This document shows, piece after piece, positions 38,801-51,408 of a stretch of DNA of 64,000 bases. The number at the start of each line of letters is the position of its first letter. The first letter of the stretch is position 1. The notes beneath the pieces were generated by a model, which did no database searches, was not told where the DNA came from, and saw only the letters and a program-made list of their open reading frames with translations. The stretch spans positions 1 through 64,000 of the forward strand of contig JAQGBZ010000126.1 of NCBI GenBank assembly GCA_034687125.1, in the 5' to 3' direction. The position numbers and the translations under genes were made by a program. The DNA is from Neelides folsomi. Lineage: Eukaryota; Arthropoda; Collembola; Neelipleona; Neelidae.

Positions 38801-40874
38801 ATTTTAATTCAAATCAAAATAATGTAGAAATGCGTAAATGCGAATGAAGTTTAATAAGGTGAAGTGAATATTTTTTCAGTTCATTTGGCCTTCGTTGATT
38901 TGAATGCGTATTGGGGTTATAAGCATGAAAGTCATAACATTAAATCTCAGTTGGCAGGAGAATTGATAAGGAAGGGAACATGTGAAGAACATTGGAACAT
39001 TTGCATAATTAAGTACAGGGAACAATGATGCATAAGGTCGATATTTTACAAAATTATGATGCACATTAAAGCAAAGGGGGAAATTGATGGAATGAGATTA
39101 ACTTTATTAAAACTCGATACGCGTAGACTTCAACTACATATACGGAAATGGACAATGGAAGGAATCTTGAAATGTAATTTACTTTTACCTCCAATGTAAT
39201 ATATCTCATTTTATAAACTTTAAGTGTACATGTTATATTCCTCAATACTACTGGATATAAATTCATGAATACCTATGTAATATAATCCATATGCGATATT
39301 CTTATAAAGGAGACCCAATTATATTCTAACTAAACGTTGTAAAATAAAGTTGAGGATTTCGTGAGAATTAGACATCTCATTTGTACACAATAAGAAAGCA
39401 GTAGCGTTTTCGTTCAAAATCTACCGAATCTGATGAATTTATCTCGTAATAATCTTTAAAAACACTTATCTTTTTGATAAGGCTTGAGATTGTACTGATT
39501 ATATTATTTTAAAAATTGAATCATTTTATATGATGAAGATTTTTTGAAATTATTTACAATGCTCAATGAACTCGTGATGATAATCTTATTAACTAAATTA
39601 CAAATATGTATTCCCGGAAAATTGTACTCAACTTTTATTTAAGCCAATTTAACCATAAACTTTCCTTTAGCTTCAACAAATAAAGAAAAGGGGAAGGATT
39701 TTAAAAGGATCAACTTAAAGTTTACTGTACTTTGTATCAAACCAAAGATTCACTATTTAAGTAAGAAAACACAATGTTAAAGCATTAAGAGATCAAAAAT
39801 ACAAAACGTGAAGGTTATATACATAATTGTTTCCTCAATATAAAGAATTTTGATAAATATAAATTCCACTTATTGATTTTATAAATACAAAAATAAAGTG
39901 TTCAATTGTAAAGTGTCATTGTTTTTATATTTATATTTGTTTTAGCCACCATGATTAACTTACAAACTAATATAGTAGGAATATATTCAATAATATGATA
40001 ATAGCATACATATAAGGATTAATTTAGAAATGTTACATCTGGTAATAATGAAATTTGGTATTTGAAATCTCGGAATTCCCATGTCAAATGGAGAGCTTTG
40101 AGCGAATGTGAAAAGACCCGGGTGTAAATGTATACAATTTCGTGCGGATTGTAAAGGGAACTTTAAAGTTATATAGTGATTTTGTGCGTGCGTACCTTAG
40201 CGATTTCCGTAATTGTCAGCTCATGACTTGGGCAGTGAGAAATTCTTCCAAACTTGTCAAAAAGAGTTAAGATCCCCAAACTTCCCAAAAGAATTTCATC
40301 TTAAAAGGGAGAAATTCAGGGCAGAGGGCGAGAAAAAGCCGAGAGGATGAACCTCATTAGATCCGACAGGTGATATCTCATCTTGTCATCTTGGCCCCCT
40401 GAACAAATTCTACCCTTCTTATAGCATTCCTATTTCCTATTCTATTGGACTCACCATTTCACTCAACTCTCGTTAGATATTTGATATTTTTAATTGTTGA
40501 AAATAGTTTGTTTTAGAAATTTATAGTGCTATGATTGAATAATTTTATCACTAATGTGGTATTTATTTCATTGTAAAGAATTACATAATTTTACAAGAAT
40601 TAATGTTTGATTATTGCTATTACATATAAATTAAAGATTTGATTTTAAGTTTACGCAACAAATAAATACAGTAAAGCAAATAAACTATCAGTACCATATG
40701 GTCAATGAATTAAACAAATTAGACTCAATATTCTTTATCTAAAAGATAAATTCATTGTATAATTTCATAATTTATGACAATTCATTAACTTAATATTTTC
40801 GCAATAATTATGTATATCCCAAAGTAAAATGAGAAAATATAATTAAGCATTTACTAAAATATTTTATTTAAATA
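35805..40874. other. Non-coding DNA upstream of the receptor pair
   Basis: No gene recognised. CCCGGG sites lie at 36948 and 40117. The last kilobase before the receptors is very AT-rich, and I could not single out a TATA box with any confidence in it. No receptor fragment was seen here, so the cluster seems to begin at 40875 within this window. Confidence 0.45.
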
Positions 40875-42239
40875 ATGGCTAAAGAAATATTTAAATTGAA
40901 TTTATTTAACACATGTGGTCCTTTGGTGATGTCCGGTCGACTTCTAGGACTATTTCCATTTAAGTTTAACGACAATAATGGGAACTTGTCACACGTATGG
41001 TTGTCTTGGCCAAGGTTTTATTATTTTCTGATTCTCCTTCTGAACATACAAGAAATGTTCACCTATATCCCTTTCTTCTTTTACGCCATGCAAAACTTAA
41101 TTGACAACGAAAATGTGTACTTTAGTGAATTTTTAGTTGAAGCCGTATTTGGAATTTGTCAATTTCTTTCTTGGACTTTTGTCTTTTTCGTAATAGTAAA
41201 CATTAATGGGACAAAAATTCCTATAGTTTGGAATGGGCTGAATTCAATTTTAAGTCAATTTAACGAAGAAAATGAAGAAGAAATTATGCAAAAGGAATTC
41301 AGGAAGATTCGAAAGATTTCCTACATTTTATTTTCAACTTGGCTTATTTATTTATTTTTCTTCACTTTTTTCGGAATTATTTATATGAATTTGGAAATTA
41401 AAAAATATTTTGGCAATGATGACAACCCTTCAATGATTTACATTTTGTATCAATTTGGATTTGGATTCTTTTGTGGGAAAATGTGCGGTCAAATGATCCC
41501 TTGTTTTTTATGTGGGCTTTTCATAAGGAATTTTGAATTGGCGTTGATTCTTTTAAAACATGCCATTGAGAAAAATGTGAATGATTATGACAAATTTCAT
41601 AAATATTTTAACATTTTTGAAAAATTGCGCGAACTATCGAAAACTGTAAATGAAATATTTGGAATTTATTTGATCGGTCAAGGAATTGTTTTTTTGGTCT
41701 CGAATTTGGCAAATTTGTATTGTTCATTATATTATTCCAACGCGATACTTCGAGTGTGGTCGTTGACATTGAGACTTGGCATTGTTTTAATTTATTTCCT
41801 CGGATTATTTTCTTTTTGCAACAGAGGAGAATTTTTACGAAGGAAAGTAAGAAACTTTTTAAGAAATTTTTTTATAATTTGTGCCAATTTTTTATAATAA
41901 CATATGGGTATGTGAAAATATTTTAATGATTTTTTAATATCAACTTTTCAGTCTAAAAGAATTATAAGAGCGTTCTGCGATTCTGCGGCTAAATGTTCAA
42001 TTGAAAACTGTCGAAGGGTAATTAAAATTTAATCATTGCAGTATTAAATATTAAAATTAATTTTAATATTTTTTAATGCATAGATCCAAGGAATGTTGTT
42101 GATTCTCGGAGAACAAGAATCGGCGTTTAATTTAACTGCTGCTAATTTCTTCACAGTTGACAGAAGACTTGTAACAAAAATTGTGGCCACTGTTACAACC
42201 TATCTTATATTTATGGTTCAGTTCAAGGAGAATTTTTAG
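40875..42239 (+). CDS. Gustatory receptor family protein (GR-A), 397 aa, three exons
   Basis: A seven-transmembrane chemoreceptor of the arthropod gustatory receptor superfamily. Family members form ligand-gated cation channels in chemosensory neuron membranes, with an intracellular N-terminus. The exons I read are 40875-41846, 41952-42017 and 42084-42239, joined by two phase-0 introns (donors GTAAGA and GTAATT; acceptors TTTTCAG and GCATAG). The start is the first ATG after an in-frame TAA at 40869, with A at -3 and G at +4. Hydrophobic segments lie at about residues 48-70, 88-110, 148-172, 188-222, 263-285, 298-316 and 377-393. The family signature TTYLIFMVQF is at 384-393, preceded by FFTVDRRLVTK. 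The length is typical. TY is not followed by E, unlike sugar receptors, so the ligand is unknown. Exon 1 alone can be read through the first intron to a false stop at 41897. A possible ATTAAA polyadenylation signal lies at 42301. It looks intact. Confidence 0.9.
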
Positions 42240-42943
42240 TTCAATATATTTAATATTTTAATGATAACTACTATATCGTTTTTAGCACAACACGAGGAGT
42301 ATTAAATGGGTTTACACCAGTAGAGTTATATATAAAATATGTTCATTTAAAGAAAATGTTTCATTACTCATTTTACATTTTAATATGATTTATTCCATAT
42401 TAACTCCTGTTTGATTAAACGTTTTATAAAAATATTTTAGATTGAACATTTTGTGTTATCTTATAAGAACTAAAATTGAAAAATCCCACAATGCATTTAA
42501 TGTAGAGTTAGTTTTAAAATATTTCCCATATCACCAAGCTTGTAATTAAGATGCCAATGCATCTTATTGATATTTAAGGTAAAATGAATTATCTTATGAT
42601 ATTATAAAGTTAAAATATACCATATACATATTGTAGTTTGTAGTACTAGAGTATACGCATATGTAAAAATAATTTTACTTATAAAGAAAAATTCTATTTA
42701 ATATATTTAATTGAAGTGACAATTAAATAAAATCGACCAACATAAGGTAGTGTTATCTTGAAAAAATTAAAAACACAATTAATTCATTAGCTGTATATGA
42801 CTTACAACAGGGCAGATTGTTCTTATACAAATACTATCGATGAACAAAGATTAAATATGCACATCTGGTAAAATAAATAATTTGAGATAATTTTCTGCAA
42901 TAAAAGAATATTTCCAATGGAATTGCCTTATTGAGTGAAAGAA
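42240..42943. other. Intergenic spacer between the two receptor genes
   Basis: About 700 bp of AT-rich DNA between the stop of GR-A and the start of GR-B. It must hold the 3' end of GR-A and, if GR-B has its own transcript, the GR-B promoter. No distinct element could be singled out. Confidence 0.5.
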
Positions 42944-44798
42944 ATGTCGAACGAGATCACTGAGCCAGAGCTCTTAACTTTTTCAACAATTACTGTAAAA
43001 GCAATTCCACTGACATTTGAAATATTAGAAAATTTTAATTCCCCCAAATGTGGAAAAATCACAAGAGAAGGGAATGGCCATTTTACATTATACAATATTT
43101 TAAGTTTTTTATCTTCAACTACAAATGCATTTGGGCTTTTCCCAATCGAATTCAACAGTGAAACCAATGTCGCAAGTTATAAACTTTTATCACTTCGAAC
43201 AGTTTATTCTTTGTTCTTTTCATTACTTTATCTCACTGTGACAATTGTTTATATGCCATTTTTAACCCAAGTTTATGTAAAACTTAACAAAGATTCACAA
43301 ATTGACGTTATTGCTGAGGTTGTATTTGGCGCTAGTCAATACGTCGCAGGATCTATGACCCTCATTTCGATTCATTTTATGGCTCCGCATATTGCAGAAA
43401 TTTGGAATGAATTAAACCAAATTGTGCAATTTTTTTATCCTTATTGTTCAAAAAAATATTTGAAAACTCGGAATTTAATTAGGATTGTCACAATCTGTTG
43501 GATTATTTGTATCAGTGTTTACGTTTACATAGGAATTTTGTTGTTATGGAAGGATTTAGAAAATTATATTTACAAAACTGAAAATGCTGGAGATGATTTT
43601 TATTTTATATTGAGCATTGGTGGTATTGGCTTGTTTACAGGACATTTATCAGGGCATTTTTTGCATGCTGTTCTTTCGTGTACATTTGTGCGTGTCATTG
43701 GAGCGACTTTGGAAATTTTAGGAAAAAATTCTCAATACCAAGTGAAAGACGTAGAAAGCTTTTTAAAATTTTATGATCAATATGTCCGAATGGAAAAAGT
43801 GATCAAAAGGATTAATTCCGTTTATGGATTTTACTATATTTATCAAGGACTTGCGATGATTCTTTCCACAACAGTTTCAATTTATTTTACTGTTTTTGTA
43901 TCTGAAGTATACAAATCAAATTGGTATGTAATGCCAGTAATCATTGTAACTTACACAATAGCTGGCCTTTTAGCTTGCAATCGTGGAGATATTTTGAGCA
44001 AACAGGTACCTATACATAATGATAATTATTATTAAAAAGAATAAATACCTACAATTTTATATAAATAATATTTTATATCTGGTAAATCTGTTTTTATTTT
44101 TCAATGAAAAATACTGTGCGTATTTTAAACAACATTTATTTTATAGTCAAAACTTGCAATGGGAGCTTTAAGGAAAAGTGCTTTGGAAAATTTATCTTTA
44201 ATGGAAAATTATAAAGTAAATAAAAATAATTTTTTTATAATTATTATATTTATCTTAATATACTGGTAGTAAAAGAATACAATTGAAAGAACTCGTTCAA
44301 GTAATAGACAAAGCCATCATGACACATAGGCTCCGTGTCAAAAACAAGGGATGAATTTTCTAATAAGTGATATTATATTTTAATTGCTACATATTATTGT
44401 TCATTTTGATATATTACTCTTTGATATATACTCTTTGATAAAAGTTTTTAGTTTTTTTAAAAATCGAAATTTAAAGTCGGACACTTTATATGCCCTCCTT
44501 AATATTATAACCCAATATATTTAAATTAGTAATAATTAGTGATTTTTTTGCTAATTTTTAGATTCAAGGAAATTTGATCAGATTGAGTGGCGAACCTTTG
44601 TGCTTCACTGCATCCAATTTTTTTATAATTGATAGAAGACTAGTGACTAAAGTAAATAATAATAAGTATATATTTCATATTCAATTATTATTATTATTAT
44701 TATTTCTTGTTTAATAGGTTTGTGCAATAATGACGACTTATTTAATATTTCTAATACAATTCAGAGAAAATTGGAGTGAAAACATAAAACATAGATGA
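42944..44798 (+). CDS. Gustatory receptor family protein (GR-B), 433 aa, four exons
   Basis: A second arthropod gustatory receptor, same strand, about 700 bp after GR-A and clearly its paralogue (shared GLFP..FN, E.VFG..Q(Y/F), IQG.L, FF..DRRLVTK and TTYLIF..QF). Exons: 42944-44005, 44147-44215, 44562-44651 and 44718-44798; all introns are phase 0 with GT..AG ends. The start is the first ATG after an in-frame TGA at 42932; a GTG three codons upstream is ignored. The N-terminus before the shared GLFP motif is about 38 residues longer than in GR-A. Hydrophobic segments lie at about 86-108, 127-148, 179-202, 220-250, 293-320, 329-345 and 408-422. The signature TTYLIFLIQF is at 413-422. The last intron, between the VTK motif and the final helix, is absent from GR-A. 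AATAAA follows five bases after the stop. It appears intact; ligand unknown. Confidence 0.9.
44684..44704 (+). repeat. ATT microsatellite in the last intron of GR-B
   Basis: Seven uninterrupted ATT units sit inside the intron that GR-A lacks, shortly before the acceptor TTTAATAG. Confidence 0.75.
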
Positions 44799-44802
44799 AT
44801 TA

Positions 44803-44808
44803 AATAAA
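44803..44808 (+). promoter_or_regulatory. Polyadenylation signal of GR-B
   Basis: AATAAA begins five bases after the TGA stop codon of GR-B. Several further AATAAA-like words follow within 100 bp, so the exact site used is unclear. Confidence 0.45.
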
Positions 44809-45284
44809 GATTTATTTAGATTTATTCAACTTTATTAGTAATTCAACAATTAATGAATGCATTTGAAGCATCCTTTAAAAAATAAAATTTTATTTAATTA
44901 CTTTTAATAAAATCACAATTACAATACAATAAGCATTATTCAACTGAATTAACTATCTTATCTACTAATAATCTAATACAGAAATTTAATATCTACTAGG
45001 TAATTAAAATGTTTTTAAATATTCTATCCTCGAAAATTCTAGTTTGGATTATTCATTTTTCATTCACAGAAAATAGAGTATATAAGGTATAGGTACCTTA
45101 GTAGAGGTATAACACACTGTATTATAATATTTAACATTCCATTAATTGAAAATTTTCGTTAGCATGTTTTACAGTTAAATGATTTTTCACCCCAGTGAGC
45201 TTGACCGTGTTTTAATAAACACCACTCTGGTAAAAAAATATAGGTAGTTGAAAATATAAACTTGAGAGAATATTGCACATTTTA
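44809..45284. other. AT-rich downstream flank of the receptor pair
   Basis: No additional receptor exon seen. The word AGTTAAATGATTTTTCAC near 45173 resembles AGTAAATGGTTTTTCAC at the right edge of the following foldback, hinting that the element or its flank is partly duplicated. Confidence 0.4.
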
Positions 45285-45551
45285 CATTTACTGTCCAAGT
45301 AGTCGTTCTCCGTTGACCTTTTTTCTCTAAAATGGTTTCAAGTAACTAATGTAATAAGATTACATAGCAATCTAATGTAAAAAACTTACATGTTATTTGC
45401 CTTCGTTACCCCGTTTTCTCCAAATAAAAATTAGCAAAATGCACTATATTTCATAATAGATTCTATAGTTATGTTTTTATAATTTATCTGCGAGGAAAAA
45501 CTGTAATTTTAAAAAAAGGTCAAGGGAGAACCACTACTTGGAGAGTAAATG
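45285..45551. mobile_element. 267-bp foldback MITE
   Basis: Arms 45285-45324 and 45512-45551 are reverse complements at 37 of 40 positions (starting CATTTACTGTCCAAGTAGT on the left). Weaker pairing extends a few bases outward. The centre is AT-rich and non-coding. No target duplication could be fixed because the borders are fuzzy. It lies about 0.5 kb after the last GR-B exon. The family is unknown and unlike the other foldbacks here. Confidence 0.6.
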
Positions 45552-48500
45552 GTTTTTCACAATAAAAATTGTTATTGGTGATTTATTGATAAGATTTAAT
45601 TTTAATTATATCAAAAATGCTACAAATATAAAGATTAACTGAAATTAATAGAGATTCTCTATCAAAATATTTATCAAGCTTGAGATTTAGAGGTTTTGAA
45701 AGGATGAAAACTGTTTTAGAACTTCATAAAAATTTTATTTTACGCTGAGAATCAAAAATTCTCTCCTCGACAAATTTTGCTCATTTCCATTCCAAACTTT
45801 TGCATTTTTCATGGAAAAGCTCATTGGGAGTTTGATATTGGTAAAAAAAGGAGAGTTATCTTTTCCTCAGCTCTTGAGCAGAAGATCCGTTTCTGCATGA
45901 GCTGGGTAGAATTCCAAACTTTCAATGTTCAGAATCTTTGGGAGAACCAGTTGGAGAAAAAAGAAGTTTTTACACACGTAGAATTAAAATTCAATTCCAC
46001 TCAGAAAAAGAATAGTTTCAATTCCTTCCTCATATGCTTCAATTCACACTTTGAACGCGAGGATGAAGTTCATTTTAATGTAAAGATCACTCCGCGTTTA
46101 ATGCATCGATTTTTATGCGCAGATCATTTTAATATACGATAAATTTTATATAAAGATTCTTTTGCTTGTTCAGTCAACAAATTGGGGGAATTAAAAAAGT
46201 TGGAAGGTGAAAGCTTTGTCAATGTAATAAAAAAACACTTTTGACTTTTATTCAATAATTAAATAAATGCAAGACCTTAATAAATATACGAAAAGTTGAG
46301 GAAACTTTTAATCTTTAAATTCCTTTAACTTTTTCCAAAACTCAAAATCTAATTTAACTTTTTCTTCATCATTTAATTCATAAAAATCTTTTCAAATGAA
46401 TCTAGTGAAACTCAAGTCAATTTTTAATTACAAGAATTTATTCTCTTTTTGGTATTTTATTGATAAACAAAAGCGTGATTTAAATTACATACCATTCACT
46501 TCTGATAAAACTTTTTCCAAATTAAAAAATATATATAAAAAAAGAACTTTGAGCAAAATGTGTAATATATTAATTGTTGATATACATTTTCAAAGATTTT
46601 ATTCATCATTGTAAATCAAATAATATTTTTAAAAAATATTTAAAACAATCAAAATTATATCTTTTTAAATTATTATTATTTTAGCTAATATTTGGTGTAA
46701 ATTTAGTTCCAAAATGTATATCGTAATCTACATTTAGTGGTTGAGCTTTCAATGGTGCTATCTGTAATACTTTAATTATAAATAAATTTCAGATTATATC
46801 ATTACAAAAATTACAATAAATAGGCATTAAAAATTTTAAATACAGACATTTTATAATCTGAGTTATAAAGAAGATTTATAAAGAAATGATTTAGGATCAA
46901 TAAAACTGAAAGTTGTACAGAGAAAATGAAAAGCAATTAAAAGTAGGGAAAAGAGGAGATTTGATATGCAAATAAAGGTGAGTTTGAGAAGGGGAGAAAA
47001 CGAGAAGTTTGATGAGAGAAAAAAAATTCTTTGGGTTCCTTGAGCTTCCAAAAGTCTCTGGATGCTTTTTGCATAGAAATGTTCGTTTATTGTTCTTCCG
47101 TCCCCCTTCAACACTTCACACATTCAACGCTTTCCTTTTCAACTCATTTTCATAAAAGTCGATAAGAAAATCAAATCAAAATTCAAACCTTTCATATCAA
47201 ATTTTAAATTTAAAAAGAATCCAAATTAAGACATTTTTAAATAAATTTAATTTTGAGTTATACTCTTCATTTTGCGTTAAAATGTATAATTAAAAGTTCA
47301 TTTATACCTTTTATAATTACAAGTTTAATATTAAAATTTATCAAAGGTTTAAATTTGAGAGATTTTGAGTATTCCAAGCGAATTATTGGAAGAAGCAATA
47401 AATTTTGACTGTTTTGGATCGATTTCCGTTTGATTTGTCGCTGTTCTCCTCCGTTCCATTTTTAAGTTAATTTAAGGCTGAGGGAGAAATCTCCTGAACT
47501 CTGCTGTTATCCATCTTCCCTATTACTTCTTTATCCTTTTGACTCCTGACCTTTGTGTGGTTTATTAGGTCAGGGTAGTTTGGTGGGTTGTAAATGCTGG
47601 AATGGGATTTTAAATTGGGCCAACGGAAAAACTCAACAGCCTGGGAATGAATGAAATGGAAATCTGGGACGGGAAAGTCAAAAAGAAGAATTATTCCCCT
47701 ACTCAGCCGCCGACTCTACAAATTTTCAATACCAAAATGTCAAAACCCAAAATGTCCTAAAAGATTTATTCAAAAATCATATAATATTAAATTAAATTTA
47801 TTGATTATTGATTAATTGTCATAAATCATGCAGTTTTCCAAAAATCATCTATTGGTAAAATCAAATACAATAATCATACTATGACTTTAATTCTTAATTT
47901 AATTTAATTATTTTAATGTATGTAATAGTAAAATATAAAATAAATAAATATGAAGAAATAAATTCTAGAATTGTCAAGTTGTGTAAAGATTAGAAATGTG
48001 AGAGTGGAAAGGCATTATTGTAGATCTCCATTAAGGAGAGTTAAATGACTACAAAGCTCAGACTTCCAGACGTCTGCTGCACCTCAGCAACTTTTGAACT
48101 CTAGGGATTTTAAGCTTCTTATTGTACAGGAAAGAACCGAATGACTCGGAGAGGAGAAGAGCGATGGAGTTTTAAGGACTGGGATGAAGAGAGTTGGGAG
48201 AAGTGAAGGGCTTTGGGAGTTATAAGGTAAAGGGATGAGAAGCGCTGAGCCGAAGGAAATGTCAACTTAATGATTCAACTGCAGAGTCATTGGAGTGGAA
48301 GGGAAATTGACAACCGATGGAGGGAGGCGATTAGGAGAAGAAATTCAAATAATAATATCAAGAAATTTGAATTTCAAATTCTTCGCCCATTTCACTCACG
48401 CACACGACCAGCTTTGAAAGGCCTTTTTTGTCCATTCAAAGTGTCTTTAATGGACAACTGATTCAATGGATTCCTAAAGATTCCTTCCTTTTTTCATCAT

Positions 48501-51408
48501 TTGGCTTCTTCACCTTGCCAACAAATGAGAAGTCGAAACAAAATTAATCAAATCAGACAAAGGGGATGGTTAAAATAATTCTTATGCTCAAATCATATAT
48601 CAAATCACACATACACATATCTGACCTATACAGATACTATCCTGGATATAATATGTGCGTATGCATGTATAAAAAATTAGAATTTTATAAAGTATGTACA
48701 TGGTAGATATATTATGGTATGTTATATGGTAAAGAATATTTATGTAAGTTGTATGTATGTAAATGTAAATATATTGGTGGTTGAAGAAAGTCAGTTGAAT
48801 GGACAGGTTCCATTTGTATTGTTTTTAATATCAATCTGTCTTTTGTGGAGATGTTGAGAGAGGAAAAGGCGTCTTTTCCCTCCTGAGGATTCCACATGTG
48901 GAATGAATAAGCGGAATAAGAATTTTTTTATTCCTCCACCACACAAAATTCCCACACTGTCAAATTCCACGGATTCCGCACCCAATTTATTCACTCCCAC
49001 CCAACCCACATTTCAACTCCATTTGAATACCCCGATTTGAATTTTTCAAGTTCATTGGACCAATTCTGGCATCAAATTCACATTTATTCCATCTCACATA
49101 TTTCAATATTTCATTTTCACTTCTATCTACTACAACATATTTGACTTAAAAATGGAGTTTGCGTGGATAAATAAAAATATATAAAAATACCTAAAAATGT
49201 TTAAAATTGGAAATAAAGATTTCTGAACATTAAAGAAGAAGAGCTTGATAAAATATGAACTAAAATTAAAATTTAAAGTATGCTATTGTAATTATTAATA
49301 AATTTTTTAAATCGAAATTCAAATACTTGAGTGGAAGAGAATTGAAGAATATTTTTCCATTTGAAACAAAGATTTTAAATTGAAGTTATTTTAAAGGATT
49401 TCTTCATTCGTCTCACGTCTTAATTTTTCATTTGTCGGGCGTCGAGCCCAATTTGAAAGTGAATCCATTGAGTGCTAGGGCAAGTTCAATTTTGAGTTTA
49501 ATCCTCCCCTTTAACAACCAGTCTCGTTTTATCTCGAGGACGAGGGAGCATAAGCAGCCAGACACTGATGAGCTTTCCCCCAAACCCTCATCTTTGACAA
49601 AGAAGTCAAAGTCCGGAGAAAGAACCATTTTGTATTCGATGAACCTCCTCGGCCCTTCACTCGATCAAAATAAATTGGCGATTGTAAAATTGTGATATCG
49701 GGACCTTTCTCCACTTCTCTTCTTTCTAAACGACTTGCTCCTTCGTTCCAAATCACATAAATTGGGAAGAACTCGCCTTTAATTTCCTTTCTTTATCTAA
49801 ACGTCAAAATCCTTTTCACACTTTCATGATCTTATAAGAATTGAAAAATCGAATTTTTTGTTTTGGGCTCTTGTATTTATATTATCTGTAAATATTTTAT
49901 TAAGCTTAAAATTGATATATTAAATTAAATTATTTGACTCTCAATTAAATTAAATTAATAATTTCTTTCAAAATATTTTATGGTAGATTTTTTTCATTCT
50001 CAATCATAAAATATTATAATTACGAGTTTTAAATAATTTATTTGTTTTTTAATGTTTTTAAAGGGGTTTTCCAATTTCAATCTTGGGTTTTTACTTGAAT
50101 ATTATACTTAATTTATTTAAAAAATATCTCAAGTAATTTATTTTAAAAGTGCAATCTAATAAACAGTAAACATTTTACCTGAAATATCTGTAATAATAAT
50201 ATAAGCATTTATTGTTTATTTAATTGTTGTTATTTATTCAATTGCAACTTCAAATGTCTCCAATTCCCAAATCCCCGAAAATTCGGAGTGAGGGTATTCG
50301 GAATAAACAAAAAGCGCCAGCACCAGCTATCGACTCAATTCAAAATTTTCTCCCTTCTTTCTCTTCCGTTCAATCTCACTTGTTTTCCTTTCCAATCTCA
50401 ATTGATGACGATTTTGACTTCAATTATTAATTATAAATTTTATTATTTTAAATAATGTATTATTTTTATTTATTCGAATTAATTAATGAAAATTTTTCAT
50501 TTTAAAGAGTAAAAGATTATTTCGTTCCCTGGAAGCTTGAAGGAACGTTTGAAGCAAAGTTGAGTTTCTTCTTCGCTAGATGAAACCAAGCGCTCCAAAT
50601 CCAACATTGAAACTCAAAATATAGAAAATTGCTTCAATATCATAATAAATAATTCAATACTCCTGTAATTATATTCACCTGAATAAATCATTTATTTATT
50701 TATATTATATTTAATAATACATATTATTAAAATTGATAGATCTCCTTCCGACTTATTATACAGGTAATACTATATACTCCATTCGATCTAATAATTGTAA
50801 TTATAATATAATTCAAACATAAAGCAATATTTTTAAAGAGAAGAGGAATGGAATTAGAAATTAGAAGGATTGGTTGGAGAAACTTTTGAATTTGGTTTCT
50901 AATTAGAAGCGGTTGAAAAGGAGTCAATTAACGGTTTTAATTACTCCTTTCTCGCCTTTTACGAACTTATCCGCCCTAATTAAAGCTATCTGGTCTTTTA
51001 TGGCCGGATCTCTCCCCATATTTCCCAAACTTCAATGGCCGTGCGGATTGAATTGAAGTTTGAACTTGCGGGCGAAGAGCCAAAAAGTTTGTGAGTGAAG
51101 TCTTTTGAATCTGGTCAAGAGACCCATCGTTCCAACTCCACTAAACTTCCTGTTTATGGCCAAAAAGAGAAAGGGACTTCATTTTCATTATCCAACACCT
51201 ATTGACTCCATGCTAATTTTATACAACATTCAGTGATAAATCCTTTAATTCAATTTTAAAATTTATTTTGATTTAAAATCTTATCTATCATTTTTAAAAA
51301 GTTGTATTAAAAATTATTTCTAAATTACATAAATATAGCTATAACCGTATAATGGAATCATTATTAATTAAATTACATATTTTCAAGTGTATTATGATCA
51401 TTTAGCTA
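45552..51408. other. Non-coding DNA
   Basis: No gene recognised. The 45777-46142 frame (121 codons, no ATG at its start) and the frames at 46396-46614, 48270-48461 and 50224-50430 show no known domain. The block at 49440-49695 is open on both strands and contains a lysine/serine-rich stretch after an acceptor-like pyrimidine tract at about 49498-49520; it could be an exon but nothing confirms it. CAGACGTCTG at about 48073 is a perfect 10-bp palindrome. Confidence 0.4.

Noticed and set aside
41847-41926. Extension of GR-A exon 1 to a stop at 41897, and an overlapping short frame in the next phase
   Set aside because: This is intron 1: a good donor lies at 41847 and the receptor C-terminus resumes in exons 2 and 3.
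44006-44035. Nine-codon read-through at the end of GR-B exon 1
   Set aside because: It follows a GT donor at 44006, and the conserved receptor sequence continues at 44147.
45777-46142. 121-codon plus-strand open frame after the receptors
   Set aside because: Opens with TTG, no domain, no membrane segments like a receptor, and no splice signals linking it to GR-B.
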